Of a DNA stretch of 64,000 nt, positions 23,213-34,347 are shown piece by piece; the stretch's first letter is position 1, and every line of letters starts with the position of its first letter. The translations under genes and the position numbers were made by a program. The notes beneath the pieces are model-generated. The model saw only the letters and a list, made by a program, of their open reading frames with translations, was not told the origin of the DNA and ran no database searches. The DNA lies in contig JPHH03000045.1 of assembly GCA_000750105.3 (NCBI GenBank), forward strand, positions 186,001-250,000. The letters run 5' to 3'. This DNA comes from Tolypocladium sp. Sup5 PDA-1 (Eukaryota; Ascomycota; Sordariomycetes; Hypocreales; Ophiocordycipitaceae).

Positions 23213-23968
23213 ATGAATATCTCATTCCATATTATTGGCCTTGCGGTCCTTGCAAGTGCCACTCCGATGCCGCTGTCACCCAGGACGGACAAACACGGGA
23301 CATGGTCCCATTCACGTCGACCTATACTCCTATAGCATCGTCGCAGGCCAAACGCGGTCGTGGATTCTAACAAGTTCACCGGCGGGCTGGATGGTGCCAC
23401 CGGCCTATTCAGCTACGGCATCAACTCGTACGAGAACGCCATCTGCTACAATATCACACTCGATGGTTTCCGCGGGGAATACCAGTTTCCGGCCAAGACA
23501 GCCACTCACATCCACGAGGGGGCAGTTGGCAAGGCTGGACCGCCACGGTTAGTTGGACCCGAAATCCGCCTGCATGTCGCATCAGCGAAGGGGTTGCTAA
23601 CACCTGCTCTCGCTGTACAGAATTGCATTCCCGCACCCGGAGGGCGTGGAGGGCGGACGCAGGAACAGTGTTGGCTTTGTCAGAAGACTATTTCTCACCG
23701 GTGTTGTCGCAAGACACAGGCGATGCGCTTCCATGTGAAGCAGATTGAACAAAACGCGTCCTCGTTCTTCACGGATGTGCACTCGAGCCTGGCGGTTCCC
23801 GGTGCTGTCAGGGGCCAGCTGGGCGACTGGCAGTGTTATGGCCGATGCCCCGTGTCGCCTTGTGCGGTAAGAAACGGACACCGAGTACAGGAAGTTTTGT
23901 GGCGGTCGCAATGCAGTTGGTGGCTAGTATTTAATCTTGATCTTGCGTGGCACCATACTCCGGCATAA
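23213..23968 (+). pseudogene. CHRD-domain secreted protein, apparently frameshifted
   Basis: The locus encodes a fungal CHRD-domain protein (chordin-like fold; function unknown in fungi). ATG 23213 opens a signal peptide (MNISFHIIGLAVLASATPMP). A 42-nt intron (23305-23346), deduced because it removes an in-frame TAG, leads into VVDSNKFTGGLDGATGLFSYG, then CYNITLDGF, AKTATHIHEGAVGKAGPPR. A second intron (23548-23620, branch-like TTGCTAAC) joins this to IAFPHPEGVEGGRRNSVG. The frame then runs to a premature TGA near 23737. The expected continuation, FHVKQIEQNASSFFTDVHSSLAVPG followed by VRGQL, lies in another frame from about 23728. Normal CHRD proteins run through this region, so one or two indels have broken the gene, unless there is an assembly error or an unusual intron. 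Confidence 0.65.
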
Positions 23969-24196
23969 TAGCGGCTACTTTACTCCCGAAGTAGAGCTGT
24001 TCCAAGCGAGTCTAAGCCGTGCCCGTAGAAGAAGTGTGTCAAATTCGTTGTTTCTTCCAAGCGCCTGGCCCTCATGAGGAGTTTTCGCTGAGATGATTTT
24101 GAAGCCGGCGTGACAAAGTCAACCCCGCCAGCTCAAGACCAGTCATGCCCCCGCCGCAGATCGACAAGACAGAGGAGTCGATTTCATCCGGTCGTT

Positions 24197-24783
24197 TCAC
24201 GAGGCAGCCTTCTTCTTCTTGGCCTTGGCCTTCTTCTTGCTCCGATCCCTCGGCTTGAGCGCCGTCATGCCTGCTTTGCAAACGTCGGCGTAGCGGGTAT
24301 AGAAATCCTCGAGGTCATGAGGCTGCACGATGGTGGACAGCTTGACCTTTTCAGCCCTCTCCCTCTTGGACTTGCCATTGGATGCGCGGATGATGACGGG
24401 CATGGGCTTGCCTGGGCTGAGATCAGGGAAAGGGTTGTCTGCCGCAGGGGGCGGGCAGTCCTGGGCATAGGTAACTGCAGGTCGAGTGGTCAGCGCACTG
24501 TCCACGATACAATCTCGCGGATGCAGGCGGAGCGGGCAATGGAGGTGGAGGCGATGACTTGGAAAAGGAGAAGAGGCGAGGGCAACCCAAAATCCACAAG
24601 ATGTGACGTACGGCGCTTCTGGGTTAAGTAGATGGCTCCGTGATCGCTGCCTTTGCGGCGGCTGAAGAGCTCACCGAGCCTATTGAAGAACTGGAGCGCG
24701 CAGGTTAGTGAGCGACAGAGCAACTCTCACGGCACAGATGCCCCGGGACTAACCTCATCTTGGCTGAGGCGTTGCGAGTCCAT
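24197..24783 (-). CDS. SRP14: Signal recognition particle subunit SRP14
   Basis: SRP14 binds the Alu domain of SRP RNA and takes part in elongation arrest during targeting of nascent proteins to the ER. Three exons: 24783-24754 (30 nt), 24690-24612 and 24474-24197, giving 128 residues. The N-terminus MDSQRLSQDE joins to FFNRLGELFSRRKGSDHGAIYLTQKR, the standard SRP14 opening, and exon 3 continues LTYAQDCPPP. The middle has PVIIRASNGKSKR and KVKLSTIVQPHDLEDFYTRYADVCKAGM, the most conserved part of the family. The tail is a Lys-rich stretch, as in other eukaryotic SRP14 proteins. It is divergent from SGD1/NOM1, with 524 bp between start codons. Confidence 0.95.
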
Positions 24784-25307
24784 CGTGGGCTCGACCGCTG
24801 GGTGGGCGAGTTGTCGGGACTGCACGTTGCGATGAGGTTGAGGCGACCAGCGGGGAGGTGACGGGAGGCGAGGTGACGACCATGGGGTGAGGTTCAGCGA
24901 TGCCCCGCTGGAGTCGCCACTGAAAATCCAGCCTGGGGAAGCGTGCAGTGCCAACAGATGCAAGCCCGCCCGCCCCACCTTGCACTAGTACCTGAGGTAT
25001 GAAGGAATACCTAAGCAAGCTAAGGTACCTAATAAGACTACGTTGAAGAGACTGGACGATAAATTCAAGATGGTGGCATTGGATGGGATCAATTCTTTCC
25101 TCCCCGCCGTCCTGTCGACGGCTTCGTTCGACTTCTCTACATGCTCTGCGCCCAACTTGTGCCGCACCCTCGTACGTGCCCAGACAAAACAAGCTGTTCA
25201 TGGTTGTTCCACCCATGGTAGAAAATCTTCTTGCCAGCTCGCCGTGAATCAAGGATTTTCAACAGAGCCCTCGTGGTCCGTCAACGGCACAGCCAATCTT
25301 CACCACC
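24784..25307. promoter_or_regulatory. Divergent promoter region, SRP14 / SGD1
   Basis: This spacer must contain the promoters of both flanking genes. It includes TACCTAAG/CTAAGGTACC tracts near 25005-25030. No conserved coding sequence was found. Confidence 0.55.
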
Positions 25308-27911
25308 ATGCCGCCCACATCTGTTCCAGAGCTGCAGCAAAAGCTCTTCAAGCGCATGGGCATTGATGCTTCCGACCCGAGCCAAGGACGCAAACCACGC
25401 AATGGGAGGGGAACCTCGCTGCTTCTTTCGCGCAAGGATGACCGGAAAGCTCAGAGGGCGCAACGCAAGGCTCACAGATATTCGAGGCAGCCGTCGTCTG
25501 TCCAAGCTGGCCCACCCCAGGGCCATCGCAGCATAGCCAAACGTCAGACGACGCAGCCTCAAGCGCCAATGAGACGGCCTGTTCCGGCAGCCAGTCACCA
25601 CGACGATGAGGATGACGAGTCCTTGTTAGAAGAGGATGACGAAGAGAATCTTTATGAGCATGAAAGCGATCCAGAGGAGTCACCGCTGCCTTCAAGCAAG
25701 GCAGCGTCGGGAGGTGGTGTATCGAGGGTAGCCCGGGAGAGGCTGGCCCAGGACGACGCCGAGATCGAGGAGCTTGAGAGGAAACTCGGTATCAAGAAAG
25801 GGCGAAAGTCCCTGCCACAGGCCTTCAAGGATGACGGGCTGGGTGACCTACTTGATGACCTGGGCGGAGACGTTTCAGACAGCGACGACGACACCAAGAA
25901 GCGAAAGCGCGACTACGACGATTGGTTGTCTTCGAAGAGGAGGAAGACGGCGTCAAGGTCCCGCGGTGATGTGGTTGACCAAGACGAAGACGACGAAAGC
26001 GATGCCGAGGGTGATGACTTGCTCGACGATTTGGAGGGGAACGACGAGAGCGACGCCGAAGATGACGCCACGGACATGGAGAGCGGCGAAAGCGCTGAAG
26101 AAGGCCAAGGGGATACCGACGACGACAGGTCCTTCGGGGGCTTCGACTCTGATGTCGAGGATGCGGTTCCTGCTCGGCCGCGGCAACGGGAGAACCCCTA
26201 CGTTGCTCCCACAACAGGCATGGCGGTCGCCAAATACGTCCCCCCATCTCTCAGAAAGGCTTCAGGTTCCGAAAACGAAACCAGAAGTCGCCTGCAAAAG
26301 CAACTACAGGGTCAAATCAATCGTCTCACCGACACCAACATTCTGTCTATTGTGCAATCAATCGACGACATCTATCAGACGAATGCCCGTGGTGATGTCA
26401 CTGAAATTTTGACCGATGCAATCATGGCGCAAATATGCAAGCCGGAGAGCCTCCCGGACCAGTTCTTCGTCCTCACAGGCGGCTTTGCCGCTGCCATCTA
26501 CAAAACCACTGGCTCAAGCTTCGGGTCCCATCTTGTCCGCCGGGTGGTCAAGGAGTTTGGCCAGGAGTATGAGAAGGCGGGCAAAGAGATTAGCAATCAG
26601 TCGGCCATACGGAAAGAAGCCTCCAACACCATCACTTTCCTAACCCAGCTCTACGTATTCGAAGTCGTGAGCTGCAAGATCGTCTTCGACTACATGGAGA
26701 GGCTGCTTGAGGAACTTTCGGAGCTTAACGTCGAGCTATTGCTGCGGGTTTGTCGTATGGCTGGCAGACTGCTCCGGAGGGACGATCCGCAAGCGCTGAA
26801 GCATGTTTCCGGAGTCTTAAGCAATGCGGTATCTAAAGTTGGATATGCCAATGTATCTGCTCGAACAAAGTTTATAATCGAGACGATCAACGACCTCAAG
26901 AACAGCAAGCCGAAGGCCAAAGGCATGGACTCGGCCATTGTTTCAGAGCACGTCCTCCGCATGAAGAAGCGGCTCGGTGAGCTCAAGTCGCAGTCGCGAC
27001 GGCTCGACGGGCTCGCGCCCATGGGCATGGATCTGGACGATGTTGAAGGCGCTGAGACTCACGGGAAGTGGTGGCTTGTGGGAGCGAGCGTGCCTGCCTA
27101 TCGCGAAGCGGCAGAGAGAGCCAAGGACCTGGCCAGGAGAAGAGATGGCGGCCAGGAGGACGCGACAGACGACGAGGACATGGACTTTGTGCTGCCAGAC
27201 TACCCCAAGAAGGCTCGGGCGCAGGGTTTCAGCACGACAGCCCAGGTAGCCATCTTCACGGCGCTCATGTCAGCCAACGACTTTGAGCACGGGTTCCGGC
27301 AATACGCGAACCTCAAGCTGAAGAAGGACGAGCAGCTCGAGATTGCGCGCGTGCTTGTGCAGTGCGTGGGAAGCGAGGCGCAGTACAACGAGTATTATGC
27401 CTTGGTGGGGAGGCAAGCGTGCGCGAACAGCAGAGTGAGGTTTGCTCTCCAGGACCGCCTCTGGAAGATATTCCGCGGGCTTGGGGAGTCGCTCTTTGGC
27501 GAGGAAGCAGAGGACGAGGAGACAGCTGACAGCGAGAGGATGAAAGACGAGCGGCGGGCAAGCAACGTCGCGCGCTTCTACGCGTCCTTGGTGGCCGACG
27601 GGGCGCTGGGTATCAACATCCTCAAGCCGCTGGAGCTGCCCGAGGTGAACAGTTGGACGTCATTGTTTGTGGAGGGGTTCATGGTCAGTCTGCTGCAGAC
27701 GTGCAAGGGCAAGGGATCAGAGGAGGACGCCAATGTCGAAAGGGTGTTTGGCCCCGCGAGAGAGCTGCCGTCCCTCGCGGCCGGCACGCACTGGTTCCTG
27801 AGGAAGAAGCTCCGCAAGCCCAAGCTGGTCGGGGCCAAGGAGGCCAGGAGACTGGATCGAGTGAGGGAGAAGGCCCAGGCCGCAGTCCAGGCTGTGGCAA
27901 TGGATGGGTAA
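25308..27911 (+). CDS. SGD1: Nucleolar MIF4G/MA3 protein SGD1 (NOM1)
   Basis: SGD1/NOM1 is a nucleolar protein required for 40S subunit and 18S rRNA maturation. In yeast it was also found as a suppressor of osmoregulation defects, and its MIF4G domain acts on the DEAH helicase Dhr1/DHX37 or Fal1. This is a single exon of 867 residues, close to the family's usual size. The first 300 residues are highly charged, with acidic tracts (DDEDDESLLEEDDEEN and later Asp/Glu runs) and basic patches (KKRKRDYDDW, SSKRRKTASR). YVPPSLRK marks entry to the MIF4G domain (about 320-530, with NILSIVQSIDDIYQ, AGRLLRRDDPQ and SARTKFIIETINDLKN). The MA3 domain follows at about 640-750 (QVAIFTALMSANDFEHGFRQYANLKLKKDEQ). 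The C-terminus is basic (WFLRKKLRKPKLVGAKEARR). Confidence 0.95.
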   Translation: MPPTSVPELQQKLFKRMGIDASDPSQGRKPRNGRGTSLLLSRKDDRKAQRAQRKAHRYSRQPSSVQAGPPQGHRSIAKRQTTQPQAPMRRPVPAASHHDDEDDESLLEEDDEENLYEHESDPEESPLPSSKAASGGGVSRVARERLAQDDAEIEELERKLGIKKGRKSLPQAFKDDGLGDLLDDLGGDVSDSDDDTKKRKRDYDDWLSSKRRKTASRSRGDVVDQDEDDESDAEGDDLLDDLEGNDESDAEDDATDMESGESAEEGQGDTDDDRSFGGFDSDVEDAVPARPRQRENPYVAPTTGMAVAKYVPPSLRKASGSENETRSRLQKQLQGQINRLTDTNILSIVQSIDDIYQTNARGDVTEILTDAIMAQICKPESLPDQFFVLTGGFAAAIYKTTGSSFGSHLVRRVVKEFGQEYEKAGKEISNQSAIRKEASNTITFLTQLYVFEVVSCKIVFDYMERLLEELSELNVELLLRVCRMAGRLLRRDDPQALKHVSGVLSNAVSKVGYANVSARTKFIIETINDLKNSKPKAKGMDSAIVSEHVLRMKKRLGELKSQSRRLDGLAPMGMDLDDVEGAETHGKWWLVGASVPAYREAAERAKDLARRRDGGQEDATDDEDMDFVLPDYPKKARAQGFSTTAQVAIFTALMSANDFEHGFRQYANLKLKKDEQLEIARVLVQCVGSEAQYNEYYALVGRQACANSRVRFALQDRLWKIFRGLGESLFGEEAEDEETADSERMKDERRASNVARFYASLVADGALGINILKPLELPEVNSWTSLFVEGFMVSLLQTCKGKGSEEDANVERVFGPARELPSLAAGTHWFLRKKLRKPKLVGAKEARRLDRVREKAQAAVQAVAMDG

Positions 27912-28572
27912 TGTGGTGGCCACGGCAGGGCGCGCGGCGTGTGGGCAAGAGTACGGGAAGTTGACATGCACGAAACGGGTCCCTGTGTCGTTGTCGCTGC
28001 CGCAGAGACACGATGGGCTGTTGGATACGGAAATCTGAGGGTGTAGATTATTACCTACCTTAGGCAGGGTCCTGGCTATCCAAGGCATCAACCCATCATC
28101 GACCGGGATACCCGGAGAGCTGAGCCTCGTCGGCATCGCAGTTGACGTTGTTCACCCGTATGTATGAAGCATCTGGCAATGGATTAGTGATGTCGGCTGG
28201 GTCCGGGGGTGGTTGGTGTTGAGTTGGGGCTGTCCAATCCCAGAATCTTGAGTGGGCGGCTACGGTCGCCTCAAGACGGAATCCTACGGGCGAGCCTTGG
28301 GGTCCTGAGGCATTAAACCACGCTGGAGCCGAAGTGTGGCCAGCGGTTCTGTCCAGCAGACCCGATGCTGGTGGGTACGTACCTAAAAAAAAAATGGGAG
28401 CGCAGCAGGCCCGTTCCGGAGGCTCCCTGCGGTGCTAACTTGGAGCTCTCCGAAGACGCATCTCCATCTCCGCCTCAACCACCTCAACCATCTTCTCCCT
28501 CTCCCCCAGTGCCCGCCACACAACCCCGTCTGGCATCCATTGGCTACTCGAAACCCCATCTCAAGGTGCTTC
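27912..28572. other. Spacer between SGD1 and LPD1
   Basis: Probably the 3' UTR of SGD1 and the promoter of LPD1. An A10 run lies near 28385. The 110-codon open frame at 28365-28697 overlaps LPD1 exon 1 in another frame and is Pro/Ser-rich without family similarity, so I do not call it. Confidence 0.5.
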
Positions 28573-30430
28573 ATGATGCTCGCCAGCCGTTTAATACCCC
28601 GGAGCGTCGCTCGGCCGACCGCTTGGAAACAGTCATCGTGAGTCCTCCGTCACAGGAGCCAGCGCCGGCTCTTCGCGACAACGCGGGAGACAAATAGCTC
28701 GCGCCCGCTAACCCGCCTCCCTTGCGCAGCTTGCCTACAGCCGTCGCCTCGTCGACCTTGTCACGATGGAGTCGAAGCTTCGCTTCCGCCTCTGGTTCGT
28801 CCATCCAAGCCTGCCCCGTCCGCCCCCAGCCTGTTGGCGCCGATGCCGACCTCTACGTACTGACACAACTGCAGAGGAGAAAGACCTAGTCATCATCGGA
28901 GGCGGTGTTGCCGGCTACGTTGCCGCCATCAAGGCCGGCCAGGAGGGCATGAAGGTGGGTTGGCTACATCCAAAGGGCCTCGTCCTGGGGCAGACGAATG
29001 GCTAACCTCTGTGCTTCCCGCATAGGTTACCTGCATCGAGAAGCGCGGCACCCTCGGCGGTACCTGCCTCAACGTCGGCTGCATTCCATCCAAATCGCTC
29101 CTCAACAACTCCCACCTGTACCACCAGATCCTCCACGACACCAAGAACCGCGGCATCGAAGTCAGCGATGTCAAGCTCAACCTGGCCAACCTCATGAAGG
29201 CCAAGGACACGGCCGTTAACGGCCTGACCAAGGGCGTCGAGTTCCTCCTTAAGAAGAACGGCGTCGAGTACATCAAGGGTGAGGCTTCCTTCATAAGCGA
29301 GAACGATATCAAGGTCGCCCTCAACGATGGCGGCGAGACCACGGTCCGTGGCAAGAACATCCTCATTGCCACCGGCTCCGAGGCTACCCCCTTCCCGGGC
29401 CTCGAGGTCGATGAGAAGCGCGTCATCACCAGCACCGGCGCCATTGCGCTCGACAAGATCCCCGAAACCATGATCGTCATCGGCGGCGGCATCATCGGTC
29501 TCGAAATGGCCTCGGTGTGGTCGCGACTGGGAACCAAAGTCACCGTCGTCGAGTTCCTCGGCCAGATTGGCGGCCCCGGAATGGACGCCGAGATTGCCAA
29601 GGCCACCCAGAAGCTGCTGAAGAAGCAGGGCATGGAGTTCAAGCTCAACACCAAGGTCGTCAGCGGCGACAAGAGCGGCGACAAGGTCAAGCTGGAAGTG
29701 GACGCTGCCAAGGGTGGCAAGCCCGAGACTGTGAGTAGTGACACCTAGCCCGCTGCCCGGGCCCCCTCCCTCGCGGCTCTGGAGCGCTCCCTGACTCAAG
29801 AGGCACATGTAGCTCGATGCTGAGGTCGTCCTCGTTGCCATCGGTCGGCGACCATACACCCAGGGCCTCGGCCTCGAGACCATCGGCATGGAGCTGGACG
29901 AGCGCGGGCGCGTCATCATCGACTCCGAGTACCGAACCAAGCTCCCCCACATCCGCTGCGTCGGCGACGTTACCTTTGGCCCCATGCTTGCTCACAAGGC
30001 CGAGGAAGAGGCTGTGGCCGTTGTCGAGTATATCAAGAAGGGCTTCGGCCACGTCAACTACGGCTGCATCCCGTCCGTCATGTACACCTACCCCGAGGTC
30101 GCGTGGGTCGGCCAGAGCGAGCAGGATCTCAAGAACCAGAAGATCCCCTACCGGGTCGGCACCTTTCCCTTCAGCGCCAACTCGCGTGCCAAGACCAACC
30201 TGGACACGGACGGCATGGTCAAGATGCTGGCGGACCCGGAGACGGACCGCCTGCTGGGCGTCCACATCATCGGGCCCAACGCCGGCGAGATGATTGCTGA
30301 GGGCACGCTGGCGCTGGAGTATGGCGCCTCTACCGAGGACATTGCGCGGACATGCCACGCTCACCCGACGCTGGCGGAGGCGTTCAAGGAGGCTGCCATG
30401 GCCACCAGCTCCAAGGCTATCCACTTCTAA
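28573..30430 (+). CDS. LPD1: Dihydrolipoyl dehydrogenase (E3), mitochondrial
   Basis: This FAD-dependent enzyme reoxidises dihydrolipoamide with NAD+ in the pyruvate, 2-oxoglutarate and branched-chain 2-oxoacid dehydrogenase complexes and the glycine cleavage system. Five exons: 28573-28637, 28730-28794, 28875-28954, 29026-29730 and 29813-30430, giving 510 residues. Exons 1 and 2 encode an Arg/Ser/Ala-rich matrix presequence beginning MMLASRLIPRSVAR and ending FASASEEKD. The FAD fingerprint is VIIGGGVAGYVAAIKAGQ, the redox pair is Cys84/Cys89 (GGTCLNVGCIPSK), the NAD-binding fingerprint is VIGGGIIGLEMASVW, and the C-terminal catalytic pair lies in HAHPTLAE (about His489/Glu494). ATG 28576 is an equally possible start. 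All introns are GT...AG. Confidence 0.97.
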
Positions 30431-31635
30431 GCGGCATGCGCATCTGAGGCCGGTGCATAAATTGTGCGAGTGTGCATTTAGGCTGGGACTGGCCCATGCG
30501 CGGGGCAGGTGCTTTTGTCTGTACGCCATGTTGCAGTAAATAGACTCTGGCAGGCGTTCGATGATGTGTGGCTCAAACCCCGTTGTCGACTTGCTCCAAC
30601 CGAAGAACACGCGGGTGATGGAAGAACCAGATGGGACTGGCCTGAAGTCTCTTGCCAGAATTGTGCGTGGGCCTCACTCGTGGTGGCTGTGTAAAATAGG
30701 AATACTGCTTCTAACATGTGGGAATGGCAAGGCCATATATCGGATGGGTTTCTTGATCCTGCGCTATGAGAGAGTGATTTCTGCCGTGAAATAGCGCCTC
30801 GCAATGCAGTACCGCCCGACTGAAGATGAATCGAGTGGGCGAGAGGCACGCATGGCATAAATAATAGCAAGCACCGACCGTGGAGAATGGCGCGAACCAG
30901 AGGCATGCATGCATTGCAGGGCGATAGATGACCTGATGAATGAACTGCAGCAGGTACAGGTACCTATGAGACACGGCAGAAGATCAGCTGAAAGAGAGGA
31001 AGCCGACCAAGGTACAAAGTACCCGGTAGCAACTACCTACCTAATCAACCCTCGGCTGGGCGAACTGTCGACAATGTGGTTGAATGGAATGGCACGATGA
31101 AGACGAATCTGGCGTATCCCGGGTGGCGTGTTGGGCGAGTCGAATGGTGACGTTTGCTGGTCGAGGTCGACAGTGGAGGTTGGGGCTCCCGTCGTTAACA
31201 ATCTGCAAGGAGTGGACCTCGGGCTGGTCCGGACTTGTTGGTCAGTGTGCAAGGCAGCAAGGTTCAGCGGCCCCTGGACCTGGCGGATGGCGCGGACGGA
31301 CTCTCGGGAGGGGCAACAAGGCCGATGCAGTGCTATTGATCGTTGATTGATTCATTGCCATTTGCGAACCCGACATCCAATGCCATCTGGGCCATCTCCA
31401 CCGCGGCAGGGCTGCTCACCTCACCTCACCTCACCTTGTCTGTAGTCGGGCCTTCGTTACGATGCGGTGAAACCTGCACCCTGCATACCTCTCGTACGAG
31501 TACGCGCCTACCAAGTACACGGATACGCAAGGAGCAGACCTTGCCTTATTATATACACGCGGTCGCAGCGCCTCGAGAAGCCGCACCGACCGCGCAACTG
31601 GCAGCCTTCAGGCAGGCTGGGAGAGCCCTCCCATC
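30431..31635. other. Spacer between LPD1 and the desaturase gene
   Basis: It holds the probable 3' end of LPD1 and the promoter of the desaturase gene. Visible elements are TACAGGTACC (about 30953), ACCTACCTAATC near 31033 and a CTCACCTCACCTCACCTTG stretch at about 31418. No coding region is supported. Confidence 0.5.
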
Positions 31636-33444
31636 ATGGCTTCGTCAATCTCGGGCAACCCACCGCGCACATACCCCCTCATGTCCCGCGGCGAGATTGA
31701 GGCGCTGATAGCCGACGGCCGCAACATCGTCATCCTCAACCAGCATGTGCTCAGGGTCGACCCGTGGCTCCCTTACCACCCCGGCGGCGACAAGGCCATG
31801 TTGCACATGGTGGGAAGGGATGCCACGGCCGAGATCGAAGCGTAGGTGACGAATCCTCTCATGCCCTCCCCCCTCGGTCTCGGTCGGACCCTGGCTAACC
31901 AACCTGCCTGCCTCTGCAGCCTCCACTCCGAAGATGCCAGGCAACAGATGCTGCGATACCAGATCGGGCGGATCCAGGGCTTGTGGAAGAATTTCACGCC
32001 CCCGATACAGGGAGGCACGTTCCGGACGCTTGCAGAGATGGAGGAGGGCGCCGCCGCCGCCGCCGCCGCCCACGAGGTGGACAGTGCAATGGAACTGGAC
32101 TCGAGCTCCCCGAGCTCCCGATCGCCCTCGCCCGTCTTCGACGTCGATGGCCAGGCGGCAACCAGACGGCGCGGCGCCAATCAATCCGACCAATCCGAGC
32201 GGCCGTCCTCGGTGTCTTCGCAGTCGACCACCGACGCCGACATGGATGGCATGTCCTATCTGGATGCCCTCACGCGCGAGCACATCAGCCTCGACCTCGA
32301 CAAGTACCCGACGCCAGACCCCGAGACGCAGGCTCGCATCTTCGCCAAGTACCGCGAGCTGCATCAGAGGATCCGGGATGAGGGGCTGTACCAGTGCGAT
32401 GCCATGGCCTATGCTGCCGATTGCTGCCGATACGTGGGCTTCTTCGCCATGACGCTCGCATGCCTGCACTTTGGCCAGTATGCCCTCGGGGGCGTCTTCC
32501 TGGGCCTCATGTGGCATCAGCTCGTCTTCGCCGCTCACGACGCGGGCCACATGGGCATCACCCACAAGTACAATGTCGACACGGTCATTGGCATTGTCAT
32601 TGCAGACTTCGTTGGCGGCCTGTCCCTTGGCTGGTGGAAGAGGAATCACAACGTCCACCACATTGTGACCAATGCGCCAGAGCACGACCCGGACATTGAG
32701 CACATGCCCCTATTCGCCGTGTCACACCGACTGCTGGGCAGCCTGCGATCCACGTACTACGACCGCGTCATGAAGTACGACGCCGCGGCCAAGGTTCTGC
32801 TTAGGATTCAGGCGTGGACCTATTACCCCTTCCTGGCCCTCGGGCGATTCAACCTCTATGTCCTCTCCTGGGACTATCTGCTCGCCAACAGGGGACCTAG
32901 GAAGGGCCCCGGCGCCTGGCACCGGTGGCTGGAGCTGGTGGGACAGGTCTTCTTCTGGACCTGGTTCGGCTACGGCCTCCTGTACAAGATGATACCGGAC
33001 GGCTGGTCCCGCTTTGTCTTCGTCATGGTGAGCCATGTCACCTCATCGCCACTCCACGTACAGATTGTCCTGTCGCACTTTGCCATGAGCACGGCCGACC
33101 TGGGCCCGCACGAGTCCTTTGCGCAGAGGATGCTGCGGACGACCATGGACGTCGACTGCCCCCCTTGGCTTGACTTTGTCCATGGAGGGCTGCAGTTCCA
33201 GGCCATCCACCACCTGTTCCCCCGCCTGCCCCGGCATAACCTTCGCAGGGCGCAGAAGTTGGTGCAGGGGTTCTGCGACGACGTGGGCATACCGTACGCC
33301 TTTTACGGGTTCGCAGACGGCAACAAGCAGGTCATCGGCCGGCTTTCCGAGGTGTCGAGGCAAGCAGCTATCCTGGCTAAGTGCCAGCGGACAATTGCCA
33401 TGAGCGGTGACTTTTCCGGGCATCACCATCCTCATCATGATTGA
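31636..33444 (+). CDS. Cytochrome-b5-fused sphingolipid delta-8 desaturase
   Basis: Front-end membrane desaturase of the fungal delta-8 sphingolipid type, which introduces the delta-8 double bond in the long-chain base of glucosylceramide precursors in the ER. Two exons, 31636-31841 and 31920-33444, give 576 residues. The N-terminal cytochrome b5 domain has the haem ligand motif HPGGD (48-52). Between it and the membrane domain is a low-complexity linker with an Ala run and Ser/Pro-rich sequence (32045-32135). The three histidine boxes are HDAGH (about 275), HNVHH (about 311) and QAIHH (about 495). The Gln replacing the first His in the third box is diagnostic of front-end desaturases. Hydrophobic segments lie between boxes. 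The delta-8 assignment follows family resemblance; delta-5/6 fatty acid desaturases share the layout. The C-terminus ends in a His-rich tail (GHHHPHHD). Confidence 0.87.
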
Positions 33445-34347
33445 GAAGTCGTTGGGCGGCCGCGGGATAGAGAGGCGGGCCTGATTGATCTATTTGGTTG
33501 CCTACATCTATAGCCTGATTCCTCCATCCAAGCGTGCATGCAAATACAACGAGTTGTTTAATGATATGAGCAGTGCATTTCAGGCCAGCGGAATGAAGAG
33601 CATGTACTTCGTGATGGTCCATTGCGGTTGTTGCATCTGACGCGGCACCCATCTCAACCACACGACAAAGAGACAAGGAGCGATTGATGATGGGTGCGAT
33701 CCAACGGAACGGGTCATGTGTCCCCGGATCACGCGCGTGGTGCGTGCCGATTGACGGGAAGCTCAGCAGCACGGGGCAGCCTTTGACAGTCCTTTTCGAG
33801 ATGCAATTTCTGGTACTTTGAACTCTGTAGATAGGCAGCTGAGGGCAAGGAAATTATCTTTGACGGTAACTGCCGGCGTCTGCGGAGAGCTTGCAGAGAT
33901 GCATTCATTTGGATGTGGTTGAGGACTCGAGGTGCGCTGGCAGACGACCTACAGGTGGTGACCCCACTCGACAGCTGTAGCTGGGAGCCGGGCCAGGTAC
34001 ATGTAACCTCCGTAACGCCTCCAGCCCCAGCTGCAACCTCACTTGTACACATCGACCTTGGTATTCGTACTGGGCCTCACCTTCTTGCGGCTGCGCATCC
34101 TCAGCATCCATCACATCTTGCCCTTGCGTTCCTTGCCCTGCCTTGGATTTCTTTACAGTCCTCCGCCCGTGGTGTGCGTTGCATGTTTTTGGTTCCTTGA
34201 CTGCCCCCGGCTGTAACCACTGTTGCCCGGCAAGGTAGGTACCTACCTAGACAGCCGCCTCACCTGCCTCACCTACCTCACCCACCTTGGTACCTTACCT
34301 AGGTATTCTTCAAACAAGACAGCGCGGAGCATGTCCCAGCTGCCACC
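33445..34347. other. Spacer between the desaturase gene and VAC14
   Basis: No gene is supported. Near the VAC14 start (34230-34310) there is a dense set of TAGGTACCTACCTAG and CTCACCTACC tracts, typical of the pyrimidine-rich spacer elements in this window. Confidence 0.5.

Noticed and set aside
28365..28697. 110-codon frame upstream of LPD1
   Set aside because: Overlaps LPD1 exon 1 and its donor in another frame; Pro/Ser-rich without conservation evidence.
33025..33063. GTGAGC...TACAG segment in the desaturase as an intron
   Set aside because: It encodes VSHVTSSPLHVQ, a conserved part of the desaturase, and at about 36 nt would be too short for a fungal intron.
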